A stretch of 64,000 nt of DNA. Source: Deinococcus betulae. Lineage in GTDB: Bacteria; Deinococcota; Deinococci; Deinococcales; Deinococcaceae. The notes under the pieces are model-generated. The model saw only the letters and a list, made by a program, of their open reading frames with translations. It was not told the origin of the DNA and did not search any database. Position numbers and translations under genes: made by a program. Positions 44,292 to 53,067 of the stretch are shown here, one piece after another. Within the stretch, counting starts at the first letter, position 1. The number at the start of each line of letters is the position of its first letter. Where the stretch lies: the NCBI RefSeq assembly GCF_020166395.1, contig NZ_JAIQXU010000013.1:57761-121760 (forward strand). The letters are read 5' to 3'.

Positions 44292-44774
44292 TCACAACTG
44301 ACGTTGCAGCAGCACGGCCTGACCCCGGTGGTAAGCGATATGCCGCAACTGCCGCGCCAGCGAGTCACTCAGGACGCGCTCACCGAACGGCGTCTGAATC
44401 TGGTACTCCGGCGCAAATCCCTGCTCTGGGATGCGGGCGTAGCCTTCGCGGGCCTGCGCCAGCGCAGCTTCCAGCGCGGCAAGAATCGTCTCTTGCGGCG
44501 TGACCTCGCTCATGGCCGGTTCGCCTCTGAGGGCCTGTGTCCAGGGTTCGTTCTCCCAGCCCAGGTAGGCATAGGTCGCCTTCGGTCCGCCGCCCTGTTC
44601 TTCGGGAAGGTAGAGGCGGGCCCAGTCGAGAATATGCAGGGCCATCCAGGCCGCTGAGTGGCCGCCGCAGGGGGAACTTCTGGAAAACTGTTCTTCTGGG
44701 ATGCCCTTCAGGGCCTGCACAAACGCCTGATGTTCCGTCTCAAATTGTTGAAGCAAGAACGCTTTGATGCTCAT
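44292..44774 (-). CDS. DinB-family protein
   Basis: This 160-residue protein has the DinB four-helix layout and three well-placed His residues (CGGHSAAWMALHILDW and RHIAYHRGQ), which usually bind a metal. DinB-like proteins are widespread in Deinococcus; many are thought to act in thiol or stress chemistry, but the role of this one is unknown. The ATG at 44774 has AAAGGAG upstream. Confidence 0.88.
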   Translation of the reverse strand: MSIKAFLLQQFETEHQAFVQALKGIPEEQFSRSSPCGGHSAAWMALHILDWARLYLPEEQGGGPKATYAYLGWENEPWTQALRGEPAMSEVTPQETILAALEAALAQAREGYARIPEQGFAPEYQIQTPFGERVLSDSLARQLRHIAYHRGQAVLLQRQL

Positions 44775-45038
44775 GGGGGCTCCTTTCATCTGGGGCTCAA
44801 GCCTGCTGGGCTTTATGTGGGCGGGGAGGAGGTCAGGGGGTCCGGCCGAATTACTCTATCGCCGCTTTTGGGACCAGCGGATAGGCAGGGCTGTCTTGCC
44901 GCAGGCTTGCCAGCGGTACGCGCGGCCGAAGAGGTCTGACGCGAGAAGCGGATTCCCTCCGAACAGTCGAGAGCAGGTCGCCTTGCCTTCAGAGGGCGTC
45001 ATGAGGGCTGTCCATGAGCCAGGCGTATTGCTGAGAGT
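44775..45038. other. Intergenic region upstream of family A repeat
   Basis: No gene is supported. An imperfect hairpin near 44857-44885 (CTATC.CCGC / GCGG.ATAG) is the only structure noted. Confidence 0.35.
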
Positions 45039-45174
45039 GATACGAACTCCGATTGAATCGTTTATGCAAACGATTCAATCCGAGCGGAGCGAGAAGGAGC
45101 AAAACGGGTTCCGGGCGTGGAGTTTGCAAATCGGTTCTGTTCCGATTTGTAAACGAAACAGACGGAATCCGTAT
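45039..45174 (+). repeat. Dispersed repeat, family A copy 6 (short form, best preserved)
   Basis: It runs from ATACGAACTCCGATTG to GACGGAATCCGTAT with near-inverted ends (ATACGAACTCCG against the complement of CGGAATCCGTAT). A perfect 13-pair hairpin, GATTGAATCGTTT / AAACGATTCAATC, lies at 45051-45080. A second eight-pair hairpin, CAAATCGG / CCGATTTG, lies at 45127-45149. Confidence 0.82.
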
Positions 45175-45307
45175 GACAGCCTGTGGCATTGTCCTGCCTG
45201 CAACAAGGCACAGCCCCCCCCCTGTACGTTGCAGTTCTACAGGTCTGCTCGCCTCGGCGTCATCCCAGGCTTAAGCCATCCTCTGCCCGGCTTGTGGCGC
45301 TGACTCC

Positions 45308-45313
45308 TAGACT
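45308..45313 (+). promoter_or_regulatory. -10 box, leaderless RNase transcript
   Basis: TAGACT lies seven bases before the ATG at 45321. Confidence 0.55.
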
Positions 45314-45320
45314 GAGTGTC

Positions 45321-45758
45321 ATGAGGCCTGTGCTTCCCCTTCTCCTGCTGGCCACGTGGCTGGCGGCCTGTGACCCGGCGCCCCTCCAGACGACCGGGCC
45401 AGCGGCTGACCAGCGGCCGCCCAGCACCTCGGCCCCAGCCAGCACCGGGCGCGACCCTGACAGCGGTCTGCCCTGGGTGGCGCGTGCCGACCTACCCCCG
45501 GAAGGTCAGCGGGTGCTGACCCGGATTGCCGGGGGCGGCCCTTTCGCCTATAGCAGGGACGGCGCGACCTTTGGGAACCGCGAGCGCCTGCTGCCCCGGC
45601 AATCCAGTGCGTATTACCGCGAATACACGGTGCCCACGCCGGGCGAACAGGACCGGGGCGCGCGCCGCGTCGTCTGCGGCGGCCAGCCTGTCACCCGCAC
45701 CGCCGAGTGCTACTACACCGCCGACCACTACGCCAGCTTCCAGAGGATCGCCCCATGA
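45321..45758 (+). CDS. Barnase-family ribonuclease lipoprotein
   Basis: This 145-residue protein has a lipoprotein signal with lipobox LAAC (Cys16), a short Pro/Ala/Thr/Ser linker, then a microbial N1/T1-type RNase domain. The domain shows LPPEGQRVLTRIAGGGPFAYSRD, the catalytic Glu/Arg region FGNRERLLP, YYREYTVPTPG and a C-terminal YYTADHYASFQRI with the catalytic His. It is expected to cleave RNA outside the cytoplasm. Its stop overlaps a small ORF that leads into a barstar gene, so inhibitor and enzyme share a transcript. Confidence 0.9.
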   Translation: MRPVLPLLLLATWLAACDPAPLQTTGPAADQRPPSTSAPASTGRDPDSGLPWVARADLPPEGQRVLTRIAGGGPFAYSRDGATFGNRERLLPRQSSAYYREYTVPTPGEQDRGARRVVCGGQPVTRTAECYYTADHYASFQRIAP

Positions 45759-45910
45759 TGCACGTGGATTTCGCCGTTTCCTACTGCTTGCCCGCGAGCT
45801 GCGTGGGACTAACCGCCACGCGCGAGACGAGTTGTTCTCTATGTGGTGCTGCTCGACTTGATCTGTTGTTTCACGGGTCCAAGCGGCGGCCATCTCCGGG
45901 AGGCTGGTAA
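45755..45910 (+). CDS. Small Cys-rich ORF linking RNase and barstar genes
   Basis: This 51-codon ORF overlaps the RNase stop by four bases (ATGA) and ends one base into the barstar ATG (TAATG). Its product has four Cys (CLPASC and CSLC), a possible metal-binding pattern, and no recognised family. The double overlap suggests translation, either for the peptide itself or to couple barstar to the RNase. Codon choice in its second half is less GC-biased than in the neighbours, so it could be chance. Confidence 0.45.
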   Translation: MMHVDFAVSYCLPASCVGLTATRETSCSLCGAARLDLLFHGSKRRPSPGGW

Positions 45911-46305
45911 TGCAAGTCTTCAACGAGGCGCCCAGTGGCCTGCAGGTCGCGCCGCACGAGCCGCGCATCCTGGCGGCGGGCTATCAGATAGGGGTGCGGG
46001 AGGTGAGCTTTGGCCAGGTTCACGACAAACCCAGCCTGATGCTGGCCCTGATGTCTGGCCTGGCTATCACGGGCACGTTCGGTCACAACTGGGACGCCCT
46101 GTACGACGTGCTGACCGACCCCGAGCGTCTGCCAGACCGCCTGGCCCTGCTGCTGTGCAGTTACACCCAGTTTCGCAGCCACCATCCCCACCTGAGCCGT
46201 GACCTGGAAACCGCGCTTCTGGACGCCCAGCGTGAGGCCGCTGCGCAGGGCCGCCAACTCTGGCTGCTGACCGAGGAGGCCGACGCCGACCCGGATGCCT
46301 GGTAG
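45910..46305 (+). CDS. Barstar-family RNase inhibitor
   Basis: This 131-residue protein has no signal peptide, as expected for a cytoplasmic inhibitor. The barstar core is visible in FGHNWDALYDVLTDPERLPD, with the acidic/Trp residues that plug the RNase active site. It protects the cell from RNase made before export. GGGAGG precedes the ATG by about eight bases. It ends the RNase operon. Confidence 0.9.
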   Translation: MQVFNEAPSGLQVAPHEPRILAAGYQIGVREVSFGQVHDKPSLMLALMSGLAITGTFGHNWDALYDVLTDPERLPDRLALLLCSYTQFRSHHPHLSRDLETALLDAQREAAAQGRQLWLLTEEADADPDAW

Positions 46306-46334
46306 GCCAGGGTGACACGAGCCAAATCAGACGG

Positions 46335-46440
46335 CCGGCTGCCCACATCTTGGCAAAAAGCCGGAGGGCGCACGCCACGGTGAGCCGCATTTGCTCCTGC
46401 GGAGCTTTGCAAGTCGAATCGGATTGAATCCTTTTTGCAG
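46335..46440 (-). repeat. Dispersed repeat, family A copy 7 (partial, minus orientation)
   Basis: Read on the minus strand it has GATTCAATCCGATTCGACTT, then GCAAAGCTCCGCAGGAGCAA and ATGCGGCTCACC, following the order of the long-form copies. Ends are diffuse. Confidence 0.55.
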
Positions 46441-46575
46441 CTGGTGGGCCCGAGTCTGGATTAACGGCCAGAACGCTTGAGTTGTGCAGAAGAAGCCAGG
46501 TTTTCCCTCCGGGTCTTGGGTTGCCGCACCGGTCTCTTGACACCTGGGGAGGTTGGCCGCGCCGTCAGGGCCTAC

Positions 46576-47349
46576 TCAATCCTCGGTCAGGTGCGAGGTT
46601 ACGGTAATTTCGCCGTAGGTCTCGGGTTGCTGCGCGCTGAAGGTGCCTTCCTTGACGCCTTCCAGCAGCGCCGCAAAATAGGTGGTGCGTTCGCCCCAGT
46701 CCTGGGCCGGCACCCCACGGAAAGTGAAGGTCCGCAGCCGCGTGCCAAACGCCCGCAGGGCTTCAAGCGCCCCTTGCAGGGTCAGGCGGTCGCGCGCCAG
46801 CAGCGGCACCTCGACCTGCCGCACCGCGCTGCGGGCGGCGCGCACCAGCCGCGCCAGGCTGCCCTGGGGGTTGGGCGGGCGCTCGCGCCGGGGCAGGGTG
46901 ATCGGCACCGCCCGCGCCGGAATCAGGCCCTCGCGTTCGCGGCGCCGGGCGGCCAGAAACCCCACCAGGACGTCCAGCTCGGCCAGGGCTTCGACGCCTT
47001 CCAGGACGTCGTCGGGCACTTCATCCCATTCGCTGTCGGGGGGCAGGTCAGGCTCGGGCTGGGGCAGCAGCAGGCGCGCTTTCAAGGCGATCACCCCAGC
47101 CAGGCCAGGCAGCAGGTCGGGGTGGGCGTCGGCCAGACCGGTGCCGCCCGTCACCGCCTGCGCCCAGGCCAGCACCTCGCGCGTCAGGGCCAGCAGCGGC
47201 ACCTCGCCCGGCGCCACGCGCCCGGCCCGCAGGCCCGCCGCCAGCTCGGCCAGGGTGCCCGTGAAGACCGGCAGCGTGACGGTAAACCCGCCTGCTCCGC
47301 TGGGAGGCGGCGCCGGAACGGACGAGGAAGAGGTCAGGGTCGCCGTCAC
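46576..47349 (-). CDS. scpA: Segregation and condensation protein A
   Basis: This 257-residue kleisin works with SMC and ScpB in chromosome organisation. It shows the N-terminal FTGTLAELAAGLRAGRVAPGEVPLLALTREV pattern (LDLLL-like), a long middle with acidic linker, and a C-terminal winged helix (RTTYFAALLEGVKEGTFSAQQ). It is more divergent than usual and starts with a Ser/Pro stretch. It lies five bases downstream of trpS and is probably co-transcribed with it. Confidence 0.85.
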   Translation of the reverse strand: MTATLTSSSSVPAPPPSGAGGFTVTLPVFTGTLAELAAGLRAGRVAPGEVPLLALTREVLAWAQAVTGGTGLADAHPDLLPGLAGVIALKARLLLPQPEPDLPPDSEWDEVPDDVLEGVEALAELDVLVGFLAARRREREGLIPARAVPITLPRRERPPNPQGSLARLVRAARSAVRQVEVPLLARDRLTLQGALEALRAFGTRLRTFTFRGVPAQDWGERTTYFAALLEGVKEGTFSAQQPETYGEITVTSHLTED

Positions 47350-47354
47350 TGCCT

Positions 47355-48353
47355 TTACAGCCGCAGGAAACCGACCTTGCTGCGGGCCTCCTCTATGACA
47401 GGCAGGGCAATGGCCCGCGCCTCTTTCGCACCCTGCACCAGGGCGTCGCGCACGTAATCCGGGTCGGCCTTCAGCGCCTCGGCGCGTTCCTGAATGGGGG
47501 TCAGGTGGGCGGTGACGCCTGTCATCAGTTTCTTCTTGCAGTCCACGCAGCCAATCCCGGCGGTGCGGCAGCCCTCGTAGACCTCGGCCAGCGTGGCGCC
47601 GTCACTGAACAGTTTGTGGTAGTCGCCCACCAGGCACTTTTCGGGGTCGCCGGGGTCGGTGCGGCGCACGCGCGCCGGGTCGGTGGGGGCCACCCGCAGC
47701 TTCTGCCAGATCGACTCCAGCGGTTCCAGGATGCCCAGGGTGCTGGCCTCACCCTTGCTTTTGCTCATTTTGCCCTGGCCGTCAACCCCCGGAATTCGCA
47801 GGGCGTCTTTGGCCAGCACGGCTTTGGGTTCAGGGAACATCTCGCCGAAGGCGTGGTTAAATTTGCGGGCAATCTCGCGCGTCAGCTCGATGTGCTGCAC
47901 CTGGTCCTCGCCCACGGGCACGGTGTCGGCCTTGTAGAGCAGGATGTCGGCCGCCTGAAGCACCGGGTACATTAAGAGCCCCGCCGGGGTACTTTCCAGC
48001 TTTTGCGCCTTGTCCTTGTACTGGGTCATGCGCTCCAGTTCGCCCACTGGGGTCAGCAGGGTAAAGAGCCAGCCCAGTTCGGTGTGTTCGGGGACATGCG
48101 ACTGCACAAAAAAGATCACTTTCTCGGGGTCCAGTCCCGCCGCAAAGTTGGCCACCGCCATTTCGAAGGTGCGCGCCGCCAGGAGGGCCGGGTCAAAGGC
48201 CGCCGGGTTGGTGGGCGCGTGCAGGTCCACCACGCAGTAAATCGAGTTCTTGCCGAACTGGTCGCCCAGGGCGACGTAGTTCCGCATGGCCCCGAAATAG
48301 TTTCCGATGTGCGGCTCACCGGTGGGCTGAATTCCTGAAAAGACACGCGGCAT
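47355..48353 (-). CDS. trpS: Tryptophanyl-tRNA synthetase with four-Cys motif
   Basis: This 332-residue class I synthetase charges tRNA-Trp. It has the HIGH-type motif PHIGNYFG at residues 14-21 and KMSKS at 195-199. The C-terminal half contains Cys240, Cys262, Cys269 and Cys272, that is C-x21-C-x6-C-x2-C. This is nearly the C-x22-C-x6-C-x2-C pattern that binds a [4Fe-4S] cluster in Thermotoga TrpRS. The ATG lies nine bases after a TAGACT box. scpA follows. Confidence 0.96.
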   Translation of the reverse strand: MPRVFSGIQPTGEPHIGNYFGAMRNYVALGDQFGKNSIYCVVDLHAPTNPAAFDPALLAARTFEMAVANFAAGLDPEKVIFFVQSHVPEHTELGWLFTLLTPVGELERMTQYKDKAQKLESTPAGLLMYPVLQAADILLYKADTVPVGEDQVQHIELTREIARKFNHAFGEMFPEPKAVLAKDALRIPGVDGQGKMSKSKGEASTLGILEPLESIWQKLRVAPTDPARVRRTDPGDPEKCLVGDYHKLFSDGATLAEVYEGCRTAGIGCVDCKKKLMTGVTAHLTPIQERAEALKADPDYVRDALVQGAKEARAIALPVIEEARSKVGFLRL

Positions 48354-48362
48354 AACCGGCCA

Positions 48363-48368
48363 AGTCTA
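48363..48368 (-). promoter_or_regulatory. -10 box of trpS-scpA
   Basis: TAGACT on the minus strand lies nine bases before the trpS ATG, with a family A repeat just upstream. Confidence 0.45.
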
Positions 48369-48394
48369 GAGCATTTGCCCGAAAAGGCGCCTGC

Positions 48395-48530
48395 TCATAC
48401 AGACGCCGGTTGAATCCAGCAGTGTGCGGGGTGAAATCCGGGCGAAGCGAGAAGGTGAATAGCCGGACTGCTGCGGTCTGGCGTCGCAGAGAGTGCTTTC
48501 CTTGGCTATGCCGTGAGTGAGCAACAGCGG
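48395..48530 (+). repeat. Dispersed repeat, family A copy 8 (degenerate long form)
   Basis: It begins ATACAGACGCCGGTTGAATC and continues with CAGCAGTGTGCGGGGTGAAA, matching the head of copy 5. The right end is uncertain. Confidence 0.55.
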
Positions 48531-48595
48531 TAGTACTGGCCAGGAGAACACCGCGCTTTGTCTAGCCACCAGCCTACGGTCAGAGGGGCGCTACA

Positions 48596-48623
48596 GAAAA
48601 CCGCCCCGCACGAGGCAGGGCGG
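48596..48623 (-). terminator. Intrinsic terminator of the foldase gene
   Basis: CCGCCC and GGGCGG pair, and a TTTTC tract follows on the minus strand. Confidence 0.75.
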
Positions 48624-48639
48624 CTGAACAGGTCAGGCT

Positions 48640-50592
48640 TTAGCGTTCGGCGGGGGTGGCCGGGTCGGTGGTGCCTTCGGCGCCTTCTGTGGCAGGCGTG
48701 GCCGGGGTGCCTTCGGTGCCCTCTGCGGGGGCGGCGCCTTCCGCAGGGGTGGTGCCCCCCGTGCTGCCGGTGCCGTTCTCAGCGCCCTCTTCCTTGGCGG
48801 GGGTCTTGGGCGTCTGGGCCGCCACGCGCTTCTCCTGGGCGGCCAGCACGGTCTTGAGGTTGTCCTTGGGTTTCAGGGTCGCCACCTGGGCGTCCACGAA
48901 CTTCTGCCCGGCTTCACTCTTCTTCTGGGCCAGCACCTGGGTTTCAATCTGGCCGCGCACGGCGCTCAGGGGCTGGGTGGTGGCCGGCTTCAGGTCGGCG
49001 ACGTACAGCACCGAGAAGCGCTCGCCCACCTTCACCACGTCGGTCAGGCTGCCCTCGCCTGCGTCCTTCAGGGTCTTGGCGGTAAAGACGGCGGCGTTCA
49101 GTTCCTCGCTGAGGGTGCCGCTGCCCGCTGTCACGCTGCCGCGCTCGCTGACGGTGCCGCCGGCTTTGGTGGCGGCGGCCGTGAAGTTGCCGCCCGCAAA
49201 GCTGCCCCGGAAGGCCACAGCCTTGGCCTGGTCTTTAAAGCTGGCTTCATTGACGCTGGCGCTGCCGGGCGTTTCAAACTGCGCCTTGTTCTGGGCGTAG
49301 AAGGCGGCAATGTCGGCGTCGCTGGCCTTGACGTTGCGCGAGCCGTAGGCGGCCAGCGCGGCGGCCAGTTCCTGGCGGGTGCCGGTGAGGTTCAGCTTCA
49401 GGCGCTCGGCCAGGGCAGGGGCGGCGTAGCTCTGAATGAGCTGCTGCGTCACCTGGGGCTTGAGGATGCCGTTGACCAGACCGGCGGCCTGTTCGGCGGG
49501 CACCTGCTGGAGAAGGCCCGCAAACTGCTGGTTGCTCACGACCTGCCCCACCACTTCCGAGTAGGGGATGTCCTGGCCGCCCACGGTGGCGACGGTGGGG
49601 TTCTCGACTTTCCAGTTGATGTCCTGGTACTCGACCTTCACGTCTTTTTTCAGGGCCGTGACCCAGGCTTCCAGCGCCGCGTTCTGCTTTTGCTCCTGAA
49701 CGGCGGTCGTCAGGTCGGTCTTGGCCTCGGCGAAGGGCTTCGGCGCAGGCGGCAGGTACTTCTCGACCTTGACGATGTAGAACTTGCCGCCGCTCTCCAC
49801 GACATCGGTCAGGCCGCCCGTCGTCAGGGCGAAGGCTGCCGCGCCCACTTCGCTGGGCAGGGCCACCTGGGCCACGGGGCGGGGCACGCCGTTTTCAACA
49901 GGCCCGAGGGCGCCGCCCCGGTCCTTAAATTCGGTGCTGTTTGCGCCCGCCAGTTCAGCAAAGTCCGCGCCGCCCTTGAGTTGCGTCAGCAGCCCCTGGG
50001 CCTTGGCCTTATCGGCCACCACAATCTGACGGCCCTGAATGCGGGCGTCGGTCTGAAAGCGCTCGGGGTTCAGGTCGTAGTAGGCGCGCAGCTCGGCGTC
50101 GGTGGGCGCAGGCACGGCCTTTTTCAGTTCCTCGACCTTGCGCTCAATGGCAATCTGCTGGCGCACCTGCTCGCGGTAGGTGGCGTCGGTCAGGCCCGCA
50201 CCCTGCAGGGCGTCGGTCCATTTCTTGTTGTCGGTCAGGTCGTTTTGCTCACGGACTTCTGTGACCTTGGTGTTCACGTCGGCCCGGCTGACCTTGATGT
50301 CCTTCACGGCACCCGTGACCAGGGCCTGCTCGATTTTCTGGGCCACGATGTACGTCTTAAAGTCGTCGCCCAGCACGCCGGTGTCGGTGCTGCTCAGAAT
50401 GGGGTTACTGCGCCGCACGTTTTCCAGCTCTTCGACGGTCACGCGGGTGCCGTTGACGGTCAGGGCGGGGGTGCCCGTCTCTTTGCGGGCAAACAGGTCG
50501 CCCAGGTTGGGCGTGAACTGATAGGCCATGCCCACGATCAGCAGCAGGGCCAAAACGCCCATAAAGACGTTCACGACTTTCTTCTTGTTCAC
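48640..50592 (-). CDS. Membrane-anchored SurA/PpiD-like peptidyl-prolyl isomerase
   Basis: This 650-residue protein has one N-terminal membrane segment (about 8-27), then a SurA-type chaperone region (ALTVNGTRVTVEELENVRR...). A parvulin-like domain follows, around IQGRQIVVADKAKAQGLLTQL and EFKDRGGALGPVENG. A second, weaker repeat of the layout is in the C-terminal half. The tail is a Glu/Gly/Thr/Pro-rich stretch of about 50 residues. It probably folds exported proteins at the membrane. The GTG at 50592 has AAGGAG upstream. Confidence 0.88.
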   Translation of the reverse strand: MNKKKVVNVFMGVLALLLIVGMAYQFTPNLGDLFARKETGTPALTVNGTRVTVEELENVRRSNPILSSTDTGVLGDDFKTYIVAQKIEQALVTGAVKDIKVSRADVNTKVTEVREQNDLTDNKKWTDALQGAGLTDATYREQVRQQIAIERKVEELKKAVPAPTDAELRAYYDLNPERFQTDARIQGRQIVVADKAKAQGLLTQLKGGADFAELAGANSTEFKDRGGALGPVENGVPRPVAQVALPSEVGAAAFALTTGGLTDVVESGGKFYIVKVEKYLPPAPKPFAEAKTDLTTAVQEQKQNAALEAWVTALKKDVKVEYQDINWKVENPTVATVGGQDIPYSEVVGQVVSNQQFAGLLQQVPAEQAAGLVNGILKPQVTQQLIQSYAAPALAERLKLNLTGTRQELAAALAAYGSRNVKASDADIAAFYAQNKAQFETPGSASVNEASFKDQAKAVAFRGSFAGGNFTAAATKAGGTVSERGSVTAGSGTLSEELNAAVFTAKTLKDAGEGSLTDVVKVGERFSVLYVADLKPATTQPLSAVRGQIETQVLAQKKSEAGQKFVDAQVATLKPKDNLKTVLAAQEKRVAAQTPKTPAKEEGAENGTGSTGGTTPAEGAAPAEGTEGTPATPATEGAEGTTDPATPAER

Positions 50593-50625
50593 TTGAACTC
50601 CTTCATACGAAGTGCTAGGTTACCG

Positions 50626-50711
<86 letters not shown>

Positions 50712-50886
50712 GTCTTCAGCACCCTGTCCCTCACGCGGCGGGGTGTTTCTGCTTTGGCCCAGCTGGGGATGTCAGGACACACGCGCCGGATTCTAGCACG
50801 CAAGGTTAAGTGGAGGTGAAGGCATTGAAGGCCGTCTGGCGGCGGGTTTTTCGGCGCCGCGCGGCGCGCCTGGGGCCAGGGCAAGT

Positions 50887-50892
50887 TACCCT
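50887..50892 (+). promoter_or_regulatory. -10 box, leaderless transcript
   Basis: TACCCT ends six bases before the ATG at 50899; this fixes the ATG over a GTG two codons upstream. Confidence 0.5.
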
Positions 50893-50898
50893 GTGGCC

Positions 50899-51894
50899 AT
50901 GAGTTCTCACCTGCTGACCCTGCTTGAAGCCCTGCCCGGTTCGTATGCCGGCCCCGACCGCGCCGAAGCCGGGCCATACGGCGTGGTGGGCGTGGGCGAA
51001 GGCACCCTGGCCGCTCACCTGACGCAGAGCTTGGTGCCGGCCAGCCTGGTCCGCAGCGGCACCCAGTTTGTGCTGGGCAGCCCGGACGCAGGCGCTCTGG
51101 CCACCGATTACGCCGACCTGGCCACCGTGGCGGGCGCGGGCGTGCGCCGCGTGGCGACCGGGGGCACCCCCGAAGAAATTGACGTGCTGGTGCCGGGCGG
51201 CCCCCTGAGCACCTATCACTTTGCCCAGGCCGTGGCCCACGCCAGCGGTCACGGCGACGACGCCCGCGCCGCCGACGCCCTGCTGCTGGGCCTGGCCGCC
51301 CGCTGCGCCCCCCACGTCACCGAGAACAACCCGGCGCGCGACCTGGCCTGGAGCCTGTGGGGCCGCACGCCCCTGCTGCTGGCCGCCGCTGACGCCGACG
51401 CCCTGCCGCACGCCTGGCAGCAGCTGCTGGCGCGCACCGGCAAGACGCTGGCCGTGCCGCTGGTGGGTGACCCCTTGCCGCTGGTGACGTCGGCTTTCGA
51501 GGCCCAGCACGAGAAGGGTGACGCCAAGGTGGCCCTCATTCTGGGCGACGCCGACGACACCCTGCTGCTGGCGCGCGAGGTGCTGGAGTCGCGCATTGAC
51601 GAGATCATTCATGTGCCGGCCCCGGACGGCGCCCAGGGCTACCCGGCGGCGCTGGCCCTGTGGTACTTCGGCGCGTGGGTGGCCGCCTACCTGGCCGAGC
51701 GCTACGGCACCGACGCCGCCGACGTATCGGTGCTGGCCCGCGCCCAGGGCGTCATGAGCGGCGATGACCGTGAGCAGGCCCGCCTCTCGGCCCCGCGCGA
51801 CGACCTGCGCCGCACCCGCACCGAAGACGACTGGCCCGAAGAGGAGTCGGGCACCGACCACGAGGCGTACGACGAGGACGAAGCGGAGGAGTAA
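50899..51894 (+). CDS. SIS-like / phosphoglucose-phosphomannose isomerase-like protein
   Basis: This 331-residue protein has no signal peptide and ends in a strongly acidic tail of about 40 residues. The segment TENNPARDLAWSLWGRTPLLL and the later GYPAALALWYFGAWVAAYLAERYGTDAADV resemble the C-terminal domain of bacterial bifunctional phosphoglucose/phosphomannose isomerases. The N-terminal half could be a degenerate SIS domain. Catalytic residues are not clear to me, so activity is uncertain. It converges on hom. Confidence 0.6.
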   Translation: MSSHLLTLLEALPGSYAGPDRAEAGPYGVVGVGEGTLAAHLTQSLVPASLVRSGTQFVLGSPDAGALATDYADLATVAGAGVRRVATGGTPEEIDVLVPGGPLSTYHFAQAVAHASGHGDDARAADALLLGLAARCAPHVTENNPARDLAWSLWGRTPLLLAAADADALPHAWQQLLARTGKTLAVPLVGDPLPLVTSAFEAQHEKGDAKVALILGDADDTLLLAREVLESRIDEIIHVPAPDGAQGYPAALALWYFGAWVAAYLAERYGTDAADVSVLARAQGVMSGDDREQARLSAPRDDLRRTRTEDDWPEEESGTDHEAYDEDEAEE

Positions 51895-51961
51895 GTGGGC
51901 AGTGGGGGCCTGGGCGGTTGCCTCAGCCTCTGCCTTCTTTTTCCACTTCCTACTGCCCACT
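51894..51961. terminator. Long hairpin between two convergent genes
   Basis: AGTGGGCAGT at 51894 is inverted as ACTGCCCACT at 51952-51961, enclosing a T-rich segment. It begins within the stop codon of the SIS-like gene and may end both transcripts. Confidence 0.5.
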
Positions 51962-51966
51962 CCCCG

Positions 51967-52929
51967 TTAGTGCAGCGGGACGTGCCCCGGAAACCCAATT
52001 ACCCAGTCCAGCAGATCGCCCACCATCGCGCTGGCGGTCACCATGCCGCCCGCGCCGCCGCCCGCGAAAATCAGGGTGCCGCATTCCTCGCCCTCATAGA
52101 CCATCGCGTTGCGGCTGGCGCCGGCATTACACAGCGGATGCGTGTCGGGCAGACTCTGGGGCGAGACGCGGCCTCGCCACTCGCCGTTCACCCGGTCCAG
52201 CTCGGCGACCAACTTGATGCGTTCGCCGCGCGCGCGGGCGGCCTGCACGTCGGCCAGCGTCACGCCCTCAATGCCCTGCACCTCTACACTGCTGTACTTG
52301 AAGTTGCCGTCGGCACAGAAGCGGGCCAGGACCGTCAGTTTGTGGGCGGTGTCAAAGCCGCCCACGTCCAGGGTCGGCGGGTCCTCGGCGTAGCCCAGCG
52401 CCTGCGCCTCGGCCAGCGCCGCCTCGTAGGACTTGCCGCCCTCCATCTGGGTCAGGATGTACAGGCAGGTGCCGTTCAGCACGGCCTGAAGCCGCGTAAA
52501 GGTGCTGGCGCGCAGCACGGTGCTCATGGGGCCAATGACCGGGGTGCCGGCCATCACGGACGCCTCGTAGTACAGTTTGCCGTCCAGGGCGTAGTCGCGC
52601 AGTTCTTCCCAGCATTCGGCCAGCAGCGCCTTGTTGGCGGTAATGACCGCGCGCCCCGAGCGCAGGGAGGGCCGCAACAGGGCCAGGGGCCGCTCGATGC
52701 CGCCCATCGCTTCAATGACCACGCCGCATTCCTGCAAAAAGCTGGGATCGGTGGTCAGGGGGATGCCGGCCGGAATGCTCCGGGCTTTCTCGGCGTCGCG
52801 CACCAGCACGCCCGCCACTTCAATCTTCACGCCCAGGTTGGCAAAGATGCCCGAGCGGCGCTCGATCAGGTTCAGCACGTCTTGGCCCACGGTTCCGCAG
52901 CCCAGCAGGCCGACTGTCACGGTTCTCAT
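51967..52929 (-). CDS. hom: Homoserine dehydrogenase
   Basis: This 320-residue enzyme reduces aspartate semialdehyde to homoserine, the substrate of MetX and of threonine synthesis. It shows [14 protein letters not shown] at the N-terminus, then [24 protein letters not shown] and the signature [20 protein letters not shown]. No C-terminal ACT domain is present, so the usual allosteric feedback site is missing. The ATG at 52929 lies seven bases after TACAGT. Confidence 0.96.
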   Translation of the reverse strand: MRTVTVGLLGCGTVGQDVLNLIERRSGIFANLGVKIEVAGVLVRDAEKARSIPAGIPLTTDPSFLQECGVVIEAMGGIERPLALLRPSLRSGRAVITANKALLAECWEELRDYALDGKLYYEASVMAGTPVIGPMSTVLRASTFTRLQAVLNGTCLYILTQMEGGKSYEAALAEAQALGYAEDPPTLDVGGFDTAHKLTVLARFCADGNFKYSSVEVQGIEGVTLADVQAARARGERIKLVAELDRVNGEWRGRVSPQSLPDTHPLCNAGASRNAMVYEGEECGTLIFAGGGAGGMVTASAMVGDLLDWVIGFPGHVPLH

Positions 52930-52936
52930 GCGCCCG

Positions 52937-52942
52937 ACTGTA
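52937..52942 (-). promoter_or_regulatory. -10 box, leaderless hom transcript
   Basis: TACAGT on the minus strand lies seven bases before the hom ATG. Confidence 0.5.
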
Positions 52943-53067
52943 GCGCCGCCCTGGCCAGGCACCTCTGGGGCGGGTTAGGCGAGCGCCCAGGGCAACTGGA
53001 ACGGGTAGTGGGCAAATGTAAGGAAAAAGCCCGCCCTGCCTGTCAGCCCAGCCTGCAGGGCGGGCGC

